Shown: piece after piece, positions 16,920 to 25,251 of the stretch | Layout: each line of letters starts with the position of its first letter | How positions within the stretch are numbered: position 1 is the stretch's first letter | Source: Alphaproteobacteria bacterium | Lineage (GTDB): Bacteria; Pseudomonadota; Alphaproteobacteria; Rickettsiales; UBA3002 | Direction of reading: 5' to 3' | DNA: 64,000 bases | Assembly (NCBI GenBank): GCA_017302575.1 | Contig: JAFLDD010000001.1 | Location: 521,988-585,987 of the forward strand | The notes under the pieces: model-generated | What the model was told of the DNA's origin: nothing | The model's database searches: none | The model's input: only the letters and a program-made list of their open reading frames with translations | Made by a program: the position numbers and the translations under genes

Positions 16920-19900
16920 TCAAGACGCTAGGCGGAAACTATCCCAGTCCATTTTAGCGACAATTTCATCCAGCCAGTCTAGGCGGGGCGCGTGGGTCCA
17001 CACCAAGGCACAACGAATGGTTTTATCGCTGTATTTATTGGCAAATAGGGTTTTGTAAGCCTTCATTTGCAGCAGGTAGTTCTGGCTTGTCTGCGCCACA
17101 GTTTGAGGGAGGTTGGCAGAGGTTTTATAATCCAGAATGATGATTTCGTCTTTGCGCATGACCAGTCGGTCAATTTGACCAGACATAGGGTAGCTAACCC
17201 CATCCATCTCAATCTGCCCTGAGACACCTACTTCGTTAAAGCCCTGCTCTTGCCATACCCATCCCATATCGGGGTGCTGAAGCAGTCGGTGTACATCTGA
17301 AACGATGGCTTGGCGCTGCGATGCTTGCCAGTCAGGTGCAATAAATTGCGCAAGCTGCGCCAAGGTTTCAGGTGTTGCGTGTTGTGGCGCAAGCTCTAAC
17401 AAGCGGTGGATGATGACACCGCGTGTTCGTGCATCACCTTCGCTTTTATCATAGAGTGCAAGTTCACTATTGCCCAAACGCGAAGGTGAAAAATGCTGAG
17501 TTTTGTTTTCTTGCGGTGCGGCGTTATGCGCCCACACAGGCAGTGCTTCGCGCGCCACTGGCATCACTGCCACTTCCTCTACTGGCGCGGTCTGTGCTGA
17601 AATTGCACGATATGTTCCCTCATGCGATTCGACATTCGGTAGGGATTTTAGCGCATCGCGGCTAAGCGCGTACCAGCAGCGCGGATTAATGTCTTTTACA
17701 CGCGGCGGCTTAGCGCCGGTGATGTAACATTCGTCTTCGGCGCGGGTGATCGCAACATAAAGCAGCCGTTCATATTCTTGCTGCATGGCGTCGCGACGTT
17801 TAGCTTTGAGTGCATCAAGGAAACCGGCATTTTTTGCTTCGTCGGTAATGGCAATGGTCGGCCCATCGAACCACATTTCTTTTCTAAGATCGGGGGCGCT
17901 GGTCGTGTCCGCCAATATCACGATAGGCGCTTCAAGACCTTTGGCACCATGCACGGTCATCACCCGCACCTCGTTATGGGCTTGGCCACCAACAGACTCA
18001 CGCTTAATTTCGCGCCCTGCATGTTCTAGCTGATCGGCATACGCGAATAAATTCGTGACGTCCCGCTCACTAAGTGCAGCATGCTCAAGCAACTCATCCA
18101 ATACCTCGTGGATTTCATTGCCAAAGCGACTCGCATAGGCACGTCGCAGCCCTTCTATCTCCAATAATTGGTAGATGAATTGATACGGCGTTACGCCTCG
18201 CAAGCCGCGCCAGCGCTGCAATGATTCATTCGATTTCACTTGCTGCCACAGGCTTGCCTCGCCGCGATTATGGGCAACGTCGAACAGCGCCTCTTCACTC
18301 ATTCCAACGAGTGGTGAGCGCAGAATTTGTGCCAAGGCTACGTCGTCTTCGGGCGCATAGAGCCAACGTATTAAAGCTATCACATCACGCACAGCGAGGT
18401 GAGTTGAAAGCGCCAAGCGATCGATTCCTGCAACGGGAACATCCATGCGCTGCAATTCGCGTATCAATAGCGGCGTCATTGGTTTGCGGCGATGAACCAG
18501 AATCATAATATCGCCCGCTTGCACAGCGCGGCCACGCGCCTTTAACACACGCCCTTCGTCGAGCCATGCACGAATAGTACCCGCAATTTGCAATGCCAAC
18601 ATGCTCTCGGCACGCGATTCATCACGATACTCGGTGGGTAATTCGTAGGGCGTTGCGATTTCTTTCTCAGGTGGGTCAATGAGCGGCCAGCACTCGACAA
18701 TCCCCGCCATACCTTGGCGATGCAGTGCATGCTCAGTGCCGCAGATAGCAGAAGCCACTTCAAGAATCGGCGCAGCAGAGCGGTAGGACTTACTCAGCGT
18801 GAAAGAGGAAATTGGTAAGGCTTTCGACCAATCGTCACGCATGGCCTCGAACATTTCGGGCGCGGCTCCTTGGAAGCTGTAGATGGATTGCTTCACGTCA
18901 CCCACTACGAAGATGCTGCGAGTTTGACCCGAAGGTGCGTCGCTCGCCAATAATTCCTTGACCAGCGCTTCGCTAATACGCCATTGCGCTGGTGATGTAT
19001 CTTGCGCTTCATCCAGCAGCAGGTGGTCGATGCGGTAATCGAGCTTCGTCATCACCCATGGTAATTCGTGGGCAAACAGCGTTTCGACATGTACAATCAA
19101 GTCCTCATAATCGAGCGCACTTCGCACTAATTTGGTGTTCGTATATATCTGATTAACAGCACGCGCCAACACGGCCATGTGATAGGTTTCTTCAGCAGTG
19201 GCGATAGTAGCGAGCGCTTGGGTGATCGCATAAACACGCTGTTGTTCACGCTCTAACTGCTCGCGCAACACTTCATGACCTGCGAATAATTTCTCAGGTA
19301 AAATCGTTTTGCGCGGCTGGTGTTCTTGCGTAAGCCATAACGAAAGATAGGTTGAATCTTGAGGGTTAGCGAGCCACTCGCGTGCTGAGGTCGCTGCTGT
19401 TTTCGTGTGCGCGCCCCCTGCTTCCCATATACCAATCGCGGCGCTGATAAGTGAGGTAACAACACCTTCTTGCAAGCGTTTGCGCCAAACATCGCGCTCA
19501 TAACTGTCAAGCGGCTGGCGCGCTTCAATGGCGCGTTTCATCGCATCATCGGACGTCAAATCGGTAAGCGATTTCCATTCGTTGCGTTGGTAAATAAGCT
19601 GGGTAAGCCACTGGTTCAGCCTGCCCTCGGCGGCGATATCGGCAATGAAGCTGAGTGATTTGGCAATCACTGAATCATTTGTGATGTAGAGCTTGTAGAT
19701 TGCTTGTTGTATCAACTCTGTTTGCTCACGATCATCGAGCAAGCTGGCATGTGGCGATATGCCTGCCTCAAGCGGGAAACCTGCCAGTAGACGTTGGCAA
19801 AAGCCGTGAATCGTGGTGATGGTCATGCCACCAAGCGGGCTATCAAGCACCGCACTTAACAGGCTTGCCGCGCGCGCCGTGTGCTGTGGTGATGGGCTCT

Positions 19901-20153
19901 CACCCATAATATCGTTGAGGGTTTTGGTAAGCGCCTCTCCTTGTGCTATCGCCAACGATTTAAGCAGCGCCACAATACGCTCACGCATTTCACTCGCGGC
20001 CGCTTTGGTATAGGTCAGGCACAAAATCGATTCTGGTCGCGCACCTTCCAGCAGCAAACGCACGACGCGACGCGCCAATACATAGGTTTTTCCAGAACCA
20101 GCATTAGCCATAATCCACGATGAACCTTTTGTATTTATGGAATATTCCGACAT
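16920..20153 (-). CDS. addA: Double-strand break repair helicase-nuclease AddA
   Basis: About 1077 residues, UvrD/RecB-type SF1A helicase: Walker A IMANAGSGKTYVLARRVVRLL, Walker B LLLDEAQDTSPAQW, GDVKQSIYSFQGAAPEMF, LSKSYRSAAPIL, MTVHGAKGLEAPIV, LLYVAITRAEDECYITGA. The C-terminal PD-(D/E)XK nuclease shows MSGQIDRLVMRKDEIIILDYKTSANLP. Processes DNA ends for RecA loading, normally with AddB. ATG 20153 is preferred over an in-frame TTG at 20171. addB, usually immediately upstream, is not here: the next gene is the divergent RcdA-like gene. Confidence 0.95.
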   Translation of the reverse strand: MSEYSINTKGSSWIMANAGSGKTYVLARRVVRLLLEGARPESILCLTYTKAAASEMRERIVALLKSLAIAQGEALTKTLNDIMGESPSPQHTARAASLLSAVLDSPLGGMTITTIHGFCQRLLAGFPLEAGISPHASLLDDREQTELIQQAIYKLYITNDSVIAKSLSFIADIAAEGRLNQWLTQLIYQRNEWKSLTDLTSDDAMKRAIEARQPLDSYERDVWRKRLQEGVVTSLISAAIGIWEAGGAHTKTAATSAREWLANPQDSTYLSLWLTQEHQPRKTILPEKLFAGHEVLREQLEREQQRVYAITQALATIATAEETYHMAVLARAVNQIYTNTKLVRSALDYEDLIVHVETLFAHELPWVMTKLDYRIDHLLLDEAQDTSPAQWRISEALVKELLASDAPSGQTRSIFVVGDVKQSIYSFQGAAPEMFEAMRDDWSKALPISSFTLSKSYRSAAPILEVASAICGTEHALHRQGMAGIVECWPLIDPPEKEIATPYELPTEYRDESRAESMLALQIAGTIRAWLDEGRVLKARGRAVQAGDIMILVHRRKPMTPLLIRELQRMDVPVAGIDRLALSTHLAVRDVIALIRWLYAPEDDVALAQILRSPLVGMSEEALFDVAHNRGEASLWQQVKSNESLQRWRGLRGVTPYQFIYQLLEIEGLRRAYASRFGNEIHEVLDELLEHAALSERDVTNLFAYADQLEHAGREIKRESVGGQAHNEVRVMTVHGAKGLEAPIVILADTTSAPDLRKEMWFDGPTIAITDEAKNAGFLDALKAKRRDAMQQEYERLLYVAITRAEDECYITGAKPPRVKDINPRCWYALSRDALKSLPNVESHEGTYRAISAQTAPVEEVAVMPVAREALPVWAHNAAPQENKTQHFSPSRLGNSELALYDKSEGDARTRGVIIHRLLELAPQHATPETLAQLAQFIAPDWQASQRQAIVSDVHRLLQHPDMGWVWQEQGFNEVGVSGQIEMDGVSYPMSGQIDRLVMRKDEIIILDYKTSANLPQTVAQTSQNYLLQMKAYKTLFANKYSDKTIRCALVWTHAPRLDWLDEIVAKMDWDSFRLAS

Positions 20154-20246
20154 TACTGAATTTCCGTTCAATCGAATTAAGGGCTAGGCTTCTTAAAAGA
20201 AAATTAACGAAGTTGCGATATCCTGAAAGCTGAGTGGAGAAATAAC

Positions 20247-20687
20247 ATGCAGCCCAACACTCGGCAAGCAAAGCTAGACCAACAAGTACTCTTTCTACCC
20301 AGCGTGTTCAATGAAACCTTGAACCTGCTTTTTGACGCGCATCAATATTTTCAAGCGCGTGGGGCAGAAGAGCAATCCATTATTACACCAATGGACAGGC
20401 CGATTTACGCGGCGGAAATGTCGCGCATCACGATGCGTCTTACCAGCGTAATGGCGTGGATCATGGTGCGCAAGGCCGTATTTTCTGGCAAGATCGATGA
20501 AGAATTGGCGGGTGAAAAATATCGCCTCGATGCGGCGGAATTCTGCCTTACACCTAAGCCTTACGCGCTCGATAATCTGCCTTATTACATCAATTATCTA
20601 TCCGATAAGTCGCGTGAACTCTATGCGCGCGTCTATCGCCTCGATGCGCTGGCTTACGGCGCTAAGCCTGGTTCAGTGATCCAGTAA
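20247..20687 (+). CDS. DUF1465 / RcdA-like protein
   Basis: 146 residues, mainly helical. The pattern FNETLNLLFDAHQYFQARG...RITMRLTSVMAWIMVRKAVFSGKIDEELAGEKYRLDAAEFCL matches the DUF1465 family, which includes Caulobacter RcdA, an adaptor delivering CtrA and other substrates to ClpXP. Whether this homologue has that role is inference; the conserved helix pair is present but the C-terminal tail is short. Divergent from addA. Confidence 0.7.
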   Translation: MQPNTRQAKLDQQVLFLPSVFNETLNLLFDAHQYFQARGAEEQSIITPMDRPIYAAEMSRITMRLTSVMAWIMVRKAVFSGKIDEELAGEKYRLDAAEFCLTPKPYALDNLPYYINYLSDKSRELYARVYRLDALAYGAKPGSVIQ

Positions 20688-20738
20688 TCAAGCGTAGCGC
20701 CGTAGCTGCGCGAGCCGCGTAAGCGGCGGAGGGAGTCA

Positions 20739-20761
20739 CGAGGGAACAAAGAGTTCCCTCG
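20739..20761. terminator. Stem-loop after the RcdA-like gene
   Basis: Perfect 9-bp stem (CGAGGGAAC / GTTCCCTCG) with loop AAAGA, about 50 bp past the stop. There is no T-run, so it could be a weak or Rho-assisted terminator or an mRNA-stabilising hairpin. The intervening 20690-20735 is GC-rich with short imperfect repeats. Confidence 0.4.
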
Positions 20762-20775
20762 CAATCATAAACCAA

Positions 20776-20821
20776 TCTTCACAAAACTGTCACACTGCTA
20801 GACGAGTAAGTTTGTTATTCT
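20776..20821 (+). promoter_or_regulatory. PhoB/OmpR-type direct-repeat promoter
   Basis: Half-sites TCTTCAC (20776) and CTGTCAC (20787) lie 11 bp apart, with a weaker third (CTAGACG, 20798). A -10-like TATTCT (20816) lies 11 bp past the third. This layout matches Pho-box promoters and recurs at least seven more times in the window. It drives the membrane-protein gene at 20844. Confidence 0.55.
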
Positions 20822-20843
20822 ACACAATGTAAAGGTGTAGAAG

Positions 20844-21596
20844 ATGCCTCAAGCACAAACCATAACCAAGACCATACCAGGACGTAGTGAAATTCGTCAG
20901 GACATTAATTGGGGCGCTGTAGTTAAAGGCGCGCTGATTATTGGTGCTGTGGTTGCCGTTGCGGTAGTGGGCTATGGTGCTGCAGCATGGGCATTGAACC
21001 CCGCAAATACTGGCGCATTTGCCGTTGAAGCAACCAAGCTTTTTGCTGGCGCTGGCGCGATTGTGACCCAACATATCATTCCCGCCATTCAGGGCGCTTT
21101 CAGCTTTGTTTGGACGTCATTAGGCAATCTATTTAGCTTGATTCCCGGCGTTGGTAATGCCGCAGAACTTGCTACAAGAGCGCCTGCTGCTGTTACAAAT
21201 TGGGCGGGTATTGCGGTTGGTTCGGTTGGTGCATTCTTTGCTGGAAAAATGGCATTGCCGCACTTGATGGATGTCGGCAATCACCTGACTCAGCCCGTTC
21301 AACATAATATTCCTACTCAAACCGTCACCGAAACCATTCCGCAGGTTACCCATGGCCATGATGCCACGACAGCGCTTGCTAGCGCGAAGGCCAAGCACGA
21401 GTTGACCCGCCAAATGACCGATGTGCCCGATGAGCTCATGAGTCTCGATGAACGCCGCCAACAACGTAATTGGGCGGACCGCAGTGACATTCGCCGCGAG
21501 CGCCGCGATGTTGCACCGCGTCAAGCCAGCCAAGTGGCTGCTTTAGCTGACGAAAGAGCCAATGAATCGCTGCTTTCCGACCCTGTTCGTGGCTAA
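20844..21596 (+). CDS. Hypothetical membrane-associated protein, 250 aa
   Basis: Not recognised. A basic N-terminus is followed by a strong hydrophobic segment (about 28-50, Ala/Val-rich), then moderately hydrophobic Gly/Ala-rich segments (about 60-140) that could form one to three more helices. A charged hydrophilic C-terminal third (DERRQQRNWADRSDIRRERRD) probably lies in the cytoplasm. The start is supported by AAAGGTGTAGAAG-ATG. Preceded by a direct-repeat promoter shared with other orphans. It is in the same strand and region as the PHB genes, but no functional link is shown. Confidence 0.75.
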   Translation: MPQAQTITKTIPGRSEIRQDINWGAVVKGALIIGAVVAVAVVGYGAAAWALNPANTGAFAVEATKLFAGAGAIVTQHIIPAIQGAFSFVWTSLGNLFSLIPGVGNAAELATRAPAAVTNWAGIAVGSVGAFFAGKMALPHLMDVGNHLTQPVQHNIPTQTVTETIPQVTHGHDATTALASAKAKHELTRQMTDVPDELMSLDERRQQRNWADRSDIRRERRDVAPRQASQVAALADERANESLLSDPVRG

Positions 21597-21619
21597 ACTT
21601 TAAGCCATTTTTAAGGCTT

Positions 21620-21686
21620 CTGTCACACAATCTTCACAAAACTCCTGCCCCATTGTCATACGACTGTAACAATTCTCCTATATAAA
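21620..21686 (+). promoter_or_regulatory. Double PhoB/OmpR-type operator and -10 box
   Basis: Half-sites CTGTCAC (21620), TCTTCAC (21631), TTGTCAT (21653) and CTGTAAC (21664) all fall on one 11-bp register (position 21642 is degenerate). The -10 box TATAAA (21681) begins 10 bp after the last half-site. This is the best-developed array of its kind in the window and precedes the 93-residue gene at 21708. Two tandem Pho-box-like pairs suggest cooperative binding of an OmpR-family regulator. Confidence 0.65.
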
Positions 21687-21707
21687 GGAGGTGTAGGAGA
21701 TACCAAC

Positions 21708-21989
21708 ATGAGCAACGATAATAACCCAATTTATGAATTAGCTAGAAATGCAGTCAAGCTAACTCCTATTGCCGAGACTGCGAGAATGATGGGCAACCTG
21801 GTTGGGCATGTTAATGGCAGAAGCATTGATATCACTGGTGCTGCCAACAGTTTTGTTGAAATTTATGCTCAAGCTGAGCAACGCGCGAACCAAGTAAAAG
21901 CTGCCAGCGTAGCAACGCTAGAAGCTCTCGAAGCCGCGCCAACAGTTATTCGCGATACTTTGAGTGCCGTCACCAAGATTGGCCGCTAA
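21708..21989 (+). CDS. Small hypothetical protein, 93 aa (possible phasin-like)
   Basis: Soluble, Ala-rich and helical, with a C-terminal amphipathic stretch (FVEIYAQAEQRANQVKAASVATLEALEAAPTVIRD). No cysteines and no membrane segment. Strong ribosome-binding region (GGAGGTGTAGGAG) upstream. Location next to phaR/phaC and the helical Ala-rich composition would fit a small granule-associated phasin, but no phasin signature was recognised. Transcribed from the double direct-repeat promoter at 21620-21686; convergent with phaR (3 bp between stops). Confidence 0.7.
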   Translation: MSNDNNPIYELARNAVKLTPIAETARMMGNLVGHVNGRSIDITGAANSFVEIYAQAEQRANQVKAASVATLEALEAAPTVIRDTLSAVTKIGR

Positions 21990-21992
21990 CAC

Positions 21993-22496
21993 TTACTTCT
22001 TCTTATTCGCTTCTTGCTGATTGAATGGCGTGAACATCGAAAACGCCTTGGTGAACATTTCCATATTCTGCTTACCAATTTCTTCAAGCTGATGTGCCGC
22101 GCTGGTGAAGGCTTCCATTGGGTTGCCTGATTTACCACCTAGCATATATTGGCGCATTTGCTCTTGATTCTTCAAGAACGCCTGCATGCTAGTTTCTAAA
22201 TACGCAGGCAAGAAATCCTTGAGCGAGTTATCGTAAAACCCAATCAAGTTGCGCAGGAAGCTAACAGGCAACAAGTTGGTGCCACTGTTCGACTCTTCCT
22301 CGAAAATAATTTGCGTCAGGATCTGGCGAGTTAGATCGTCACCCGATTTTGCATCATATACGATGAACTCCGCGCCCTCTTTCACCATCTCGCCTAAGTC
22401 GTCGAGGGTGACATAGCTAGAAGTGTCCGTGTTGTACAAACGACGGTTTGCGTATTTTTTGATAACGATAGGTTCGACCTGTGCGGGTTTTTTCAT
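21993..22496 (-). CDS. phaR: Polyhydroxyalkanoate synthesis repressor PhaR
   Basis: 167 residues. The N-terminal PHB/PHA accumulation regulator DNA-binding domain is plain: IVIKKYANRRLYNTDTSSYVTLDDLGEMVKEG, DAKSGDDLTRQILTQIIFEEES. It is followed by the C-terminal PHB-binding domain (LLPVSFLRNLIGFYDNSLKDFLPAYLETSMQAFLKNQEQMR). PhaR represses phasin and PHB genes and is released by binding nascent PHB. ATG 22496 (after AGGACAT) is chosen because the family starts just before IVIKKY; upstream in-frame sequence is non-conserved and overlaps the divergent gene. Confidence 0.95.
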   Translation of the reverse strand: MKKPAQVEPIVIKKYANRRLYNTDTSSYVTLDDLGEMVKEGAEFIVYDAKSGDDLTRQILTQIIFEEESNSGTNLLPVSFLRNLIGFYDNSLKDFLPAYLETSMQAFLKNQEQMRQYMLGGKSGNPMEAFTSAAHQLEEIGKQNMEMFTKAFSMFTPFNQQEANKKK

Positions 22497-22547
22497 ATGT
22501 CCTGCCTTGTTTTTCGTGAGCGTCCCGTCTAGACTATTCAACCTAAA

Positions 22548-22928
22548 ATGGCAACAAAAACAGACTATACCGCGCAAGCGCAGGCTTTTTTACGGCTTTG
22601 GCAAGATCAGATGCACCGGCAGATGACCGACCCAGATGCTATAAAAACCATGCTGGCGGCCATGCACCGCATGAGTGGAGGCACGAATGATACCCCCCGA
22701 AACCCTACCCATGCACCTGCTGATGGCGATGATGCAATCAGGCTTCTCGACGGGCGCCTCAAACGCGTGGAGCGGCAGCTCGAACGACTGGCTAAACAGT
22801 TGGATGAAATTCATGCCGCGACTCGAACATCCCGTCGAGACGCAAACAAAGGCCCTGCTAAGCGAGTGGCAAAACCTCGCAGAGCAAAACGCGCAACTGC
22901 TAAAAAGCCTGCTCGGAAAAAACGATAA
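22548..22928 (+). CDS. Basic coiled-coil protein overlapping phaC out of frame
   Basis: 126 residues. The N-terminal helix (YTAQAQAFLRLWQDQMHRQM) is followed by a linker, an amphipathic heptad segment (DAIRLLDGRLKRVERQLERLAKQLDEIHA) and a Lys/Arg/Ala tail ending AKKPARKKR. The order of helical part, coiled coil and histone-H1-like tail recalls PhaF/PhaM-type proteins that tie PHB granules to DNA; that is analogy, not recognised homology. It overlaps phaC by 242 bp in another frame, and the phaC ribosome-binding site lies inside it. No Shine-Dalgarno is visible; the message might be leaderless. It could be a fortuitous ORF, though the composition argues for a real protein. Confidence 0.55.
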   Translation: MATKTDYTAQAQAFLRLWQDQMHRQMTDPDAIKTMLAAMHRMSGGTNDTPRNPTHAPADGDDAIRLLDGRLKRVERQLERLAKQLDEIHAATRTSRRDANKGPAKRVAKPRRAKRATAKKPARKKR

Positions 22929-23979
22929 TTCATCCGCCTTTTTTGACCCACAGTTTTTGCAATCGCTTTCGGAACAAGCGGCCCAGCAAACGACAGGATT
23001 TCTGGAAGGCATCCAGTCCTATATGGGTGCAAGCTATGAGCGACCCGAGAAAAAGTACCGTGTGCTTTGGAAAAAGGGTTCAGCGCGCCTACTCGATTTA
23101 GCACCACAGGAAACGGATGGGGTGGCGATTTTATGCATCCCCTCGCTGATCAATAAATTCTATGTGCTCGATTTATATCCTGAGGCAAGCTTTGCTGAAT
23201 ATCTGGTATCGCAAGGTTATCGCCCACTGATATTGGATTGGTGCATACCAAGTGATGCGGAAATGGATTTCAGCTGTGCCGACTATATCAGCGCTTATGC
23301 GATTCCAGCCCTGCAAACCTTGCGCGAAAATCACGACGGGCCGATTGCGCTGCTGGGCTATTGCATGGGCGGTGTCTTTGCTGTGGCCATGGCACAGCTT
23401 GCCGCTTTCTTGGTGGATGCGTTACTACTACTTGCCACGCCATGGGATTTTTCGGCAGAGGATACACCACGTATTTTGCTCGAGCCTTCAGCACAAATGA
23501 TGCTTCGCAATAGCATCGCGAGTATGAACCCTGTGCCAAATGTCATCGTGCAGACCATGTTTCACCTGATCAACCCATGGCATGTGCAGAAAAAATATAG
23601 CGCCTATCCCCTGCTCTCTGCGGAAGAGAAAAAGCATTTTCTTGCCGTCGAGCAATGGGTGAATGACGGCGTGCCACTTACCCAAAAAGTGGCGGAGGAA
23701 TGTTTGGTCGATTGGCCACAAGGCAATATGCTCGCCAGCCACCAATGGAAAATTGGCCGAAAATGGATTGAGCCTGAATCTATCAAATGCCCTACCTTAT
23801 GTGTGATTCCTGAGCACGACGCCATCGTACCCAAAAGGGTGGCGGAGCCACTCGCCAAGATGATCCGCAAGTCCGATGTGATGTACCCCAAAAGCGGGCA
23901 TGTCAGCATGGTTGCGGGCAAGAACGCCAAAAAAGAATTATGGGAGCCGCTCGCCAAGTGGTTGGCCAAGCGCTTTTAG
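22687..23979 (+). CDS. phaC: Poly(3-hydroxyalkanoate) synthase
   Basis: 430 residues, alpha/beta-hydrolase fold. The lipase-like box is GYCMGG with catalytic Cys226; the charge-relay Asp is in IPEHDAIVP and the His in KSGHVSMV near the C-terminus. LYPEASFAEYLVSQGYRPLILDWC and CSADYISAYAIPALQTL are typical of PHA synthases. Polymerises 3-hydroxybutyryl-CoA to PHB at granules. Clearly shorter than class I enzymes and close to class III PhaC in size, but with its own ~80-residue helical N-terminus; no phaE is obvious. Start ATG 22687 has GGAGG at 5 bp. Next in line are phaA and phaB. Confidence 0.92.
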   Translation: MIPPETLPMHLLMAMMQSGFSTGASNAWSGSSNDWLNSWMKFMPRLEHPVETQTKALLSEWQNLAEQNAQLLKSLLGKNDNSSAFFDPQFLQSLSEQAAQQTTGFLEGIQSYMGASYERPEKKYRVLWKKGSARLLDLAPQETDGVAILCIPSLINKFYVLDLYPEASFAEYLVSQGYRPLILDWCIPSDAEMDFSCADYISAYAIPALQTLRENHDGPIALLGYCMGGVFAVAMAQLAAFLVDALLLLATPWDFSAEDTPRILLEPSAQMMLRNSIASMNPVPNVIVQTMFHLINPWHVQKKYSAYPLLSAEEKKHFLAVEQWVNDGVPLTQKVAEECLVDWPQGNMLASHQWKIGRKWIEPESIKCPTLCVIPEHDAIVPKRVAEPLAKMIRKSDVMYPKSGHVSMVAGKNAKKELWEPLAKWLAKRF

Positions 23980-24053
23980 TGCAGCGCGGCATGGGGGCTG
24001 GACATTGCGCCTGCGCTCACCTATCACCTTAGCAACCCTAAACGGAGGACAAT

Positions 24054-25241
24054 ATGTCGAAAGAAAAAGAAATCGTAATCGTAGATGCAGTGCGTACCGC
24101 TATTGGTAACTTCAGTGGGTCGCTCGCACCACTTACCGCAGCGCAGCTTGGTGCAGAAGTCATCAAAAGTCTTATCGCACGCAACAAGCTTAATGGCGCG
24201 GATGTTTCCGAAGTGATTATGGGGCAAATTCTTACTGCAGCTACAGGCCAGAACCCTGCCCGCCAAGCTGCTATTCACGGCGGTGTTGCGCAAGAAGCAA
24301 CGGCTTACACCATCAACCAAGTCTGTGGTTCAGGCCTGCGCGCAGTGGCAGAAGGCATGAAGTCGATTCTCAATGGTGATGCAACGATTGTGATTGCAGG
24401 TGGCCAAGAGTCGATGAGCGGTTCCGCACATGCCATGCAGCTTCGCAATGGCGTGAAGATGGGTGATGGTAAAATGCTCGATACCATGATTGTTGATGGC
24501 TTGTGGGATGCATTCAATAATTACCACATGGGCATTACGGCAGAGAATATTGCCCAGCAGTTCCAAATCACCCGCGACGATCAGGACAAGTTCGCGGCGG
24601 CTAGCCAACAGAAAGCCGCTAAAGCGCAAGCAGAAGGCAAATTCAAAGCTGAAATTATTCCAATTACCATCAAAGGTAAAAAAGGTGACACGGTCGTGGA
24701 GGCAGATGAATTCATTCGTGCCGACACAACAGCAGAGTCACTCGCCAAGTTACGCCCTGCATTCAAGCCAGACGGTTCCGTGACGGCAGGTAATGCTAGC
24801 GGCCTCAATGACGGTGCGGCTGCCGTAGTGCTGATGACACGCGCCGAAGCAGATAAGCGCGGCTTGAAACCTCTCGCGGTTATCAAATCATGGGCGACGG
24901 CGGGCGTTGACCCATCCATCATGGGCACGGGGCCGATTCCTGCGTCTAAGAAGGCTCTCGAAAAAGCGGGTTGGACGATCAAAGACCTCGACCTTATTGA
25001 AGCGAATGAAGCATTCGCGGCGCAAGCTATCAGCGTGAATCGCGGCATGGGTTGGGACGAAAGCAAGGTGAACGTCAATGGCGGTGCGATTGCTTTAGGT
25101 CACCCCATCGGCGCTTCGGGGGCGCGCGTTCTTACAACACTCTTGCACGAAATGAATCGTGGTAGTGCGAAAAAAGGCCTAGCCACCTTGTGTATTGGTG
25201 GCGGAATGGGCATTGCTATGTGCGTAGAAAAAGCTGCATAG
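24054..25241 (+). CDS. phaA: Acetyl-CoA C-acetyltransferase (beta-ketothiolase)
   Basis: 395 residues, complete thiolase: acyl-enzyme Cys in INQVCGSGLRAVAEG, NEAFAAQA, GGAIALGHPIGASGARVL with the catalytic His, and the second active-site Cys in TLCIGGGMGIAMCVE. Condenses two acetyl-CoA to acetoacetyl-CoA, first step of PHB synthesis. AACGGAGGACAAT precedes the start. Located 74 bp after phaC and 10 bp before phaB, so one operon is likely. Confidence 0.96.
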   Translation: MSKEKEIVIVDAVRTAIGNFSGSLAPLTAAQLGAEVIKSLIARNKLNGADVSEVIMGQILTAATGQNPARQAAIHGGVAQEATAYTINQVCGSGLRAVAEGMKSILNGDATIVIAGGQESMSGSAHAMQLRNGVKMGDGKMLDTMIVDGLWDAFNNYHMGITAENIAQQFQITRDDQDKFAAASQQKAAKAQAEGKFKAEIIPITIKGKKGDTVVEADEFIRADTTAESLAKLRPAFKPDGSVTAGNASGLNDGAAAVVLMTRAEADKRGLKPLAVIKSWATAGVDPSIMGTGPIPASKKALEKAGWTIKDLDLIEANEAFAAQAISVNRGMGWDESKVNVNGGAIALGHPIGASGARVLTTLLHEMNRGSAKKGLATLCIGGGMGIAMCVEKAA

Positions 25242-25251
25242 GGAGAGTTTC

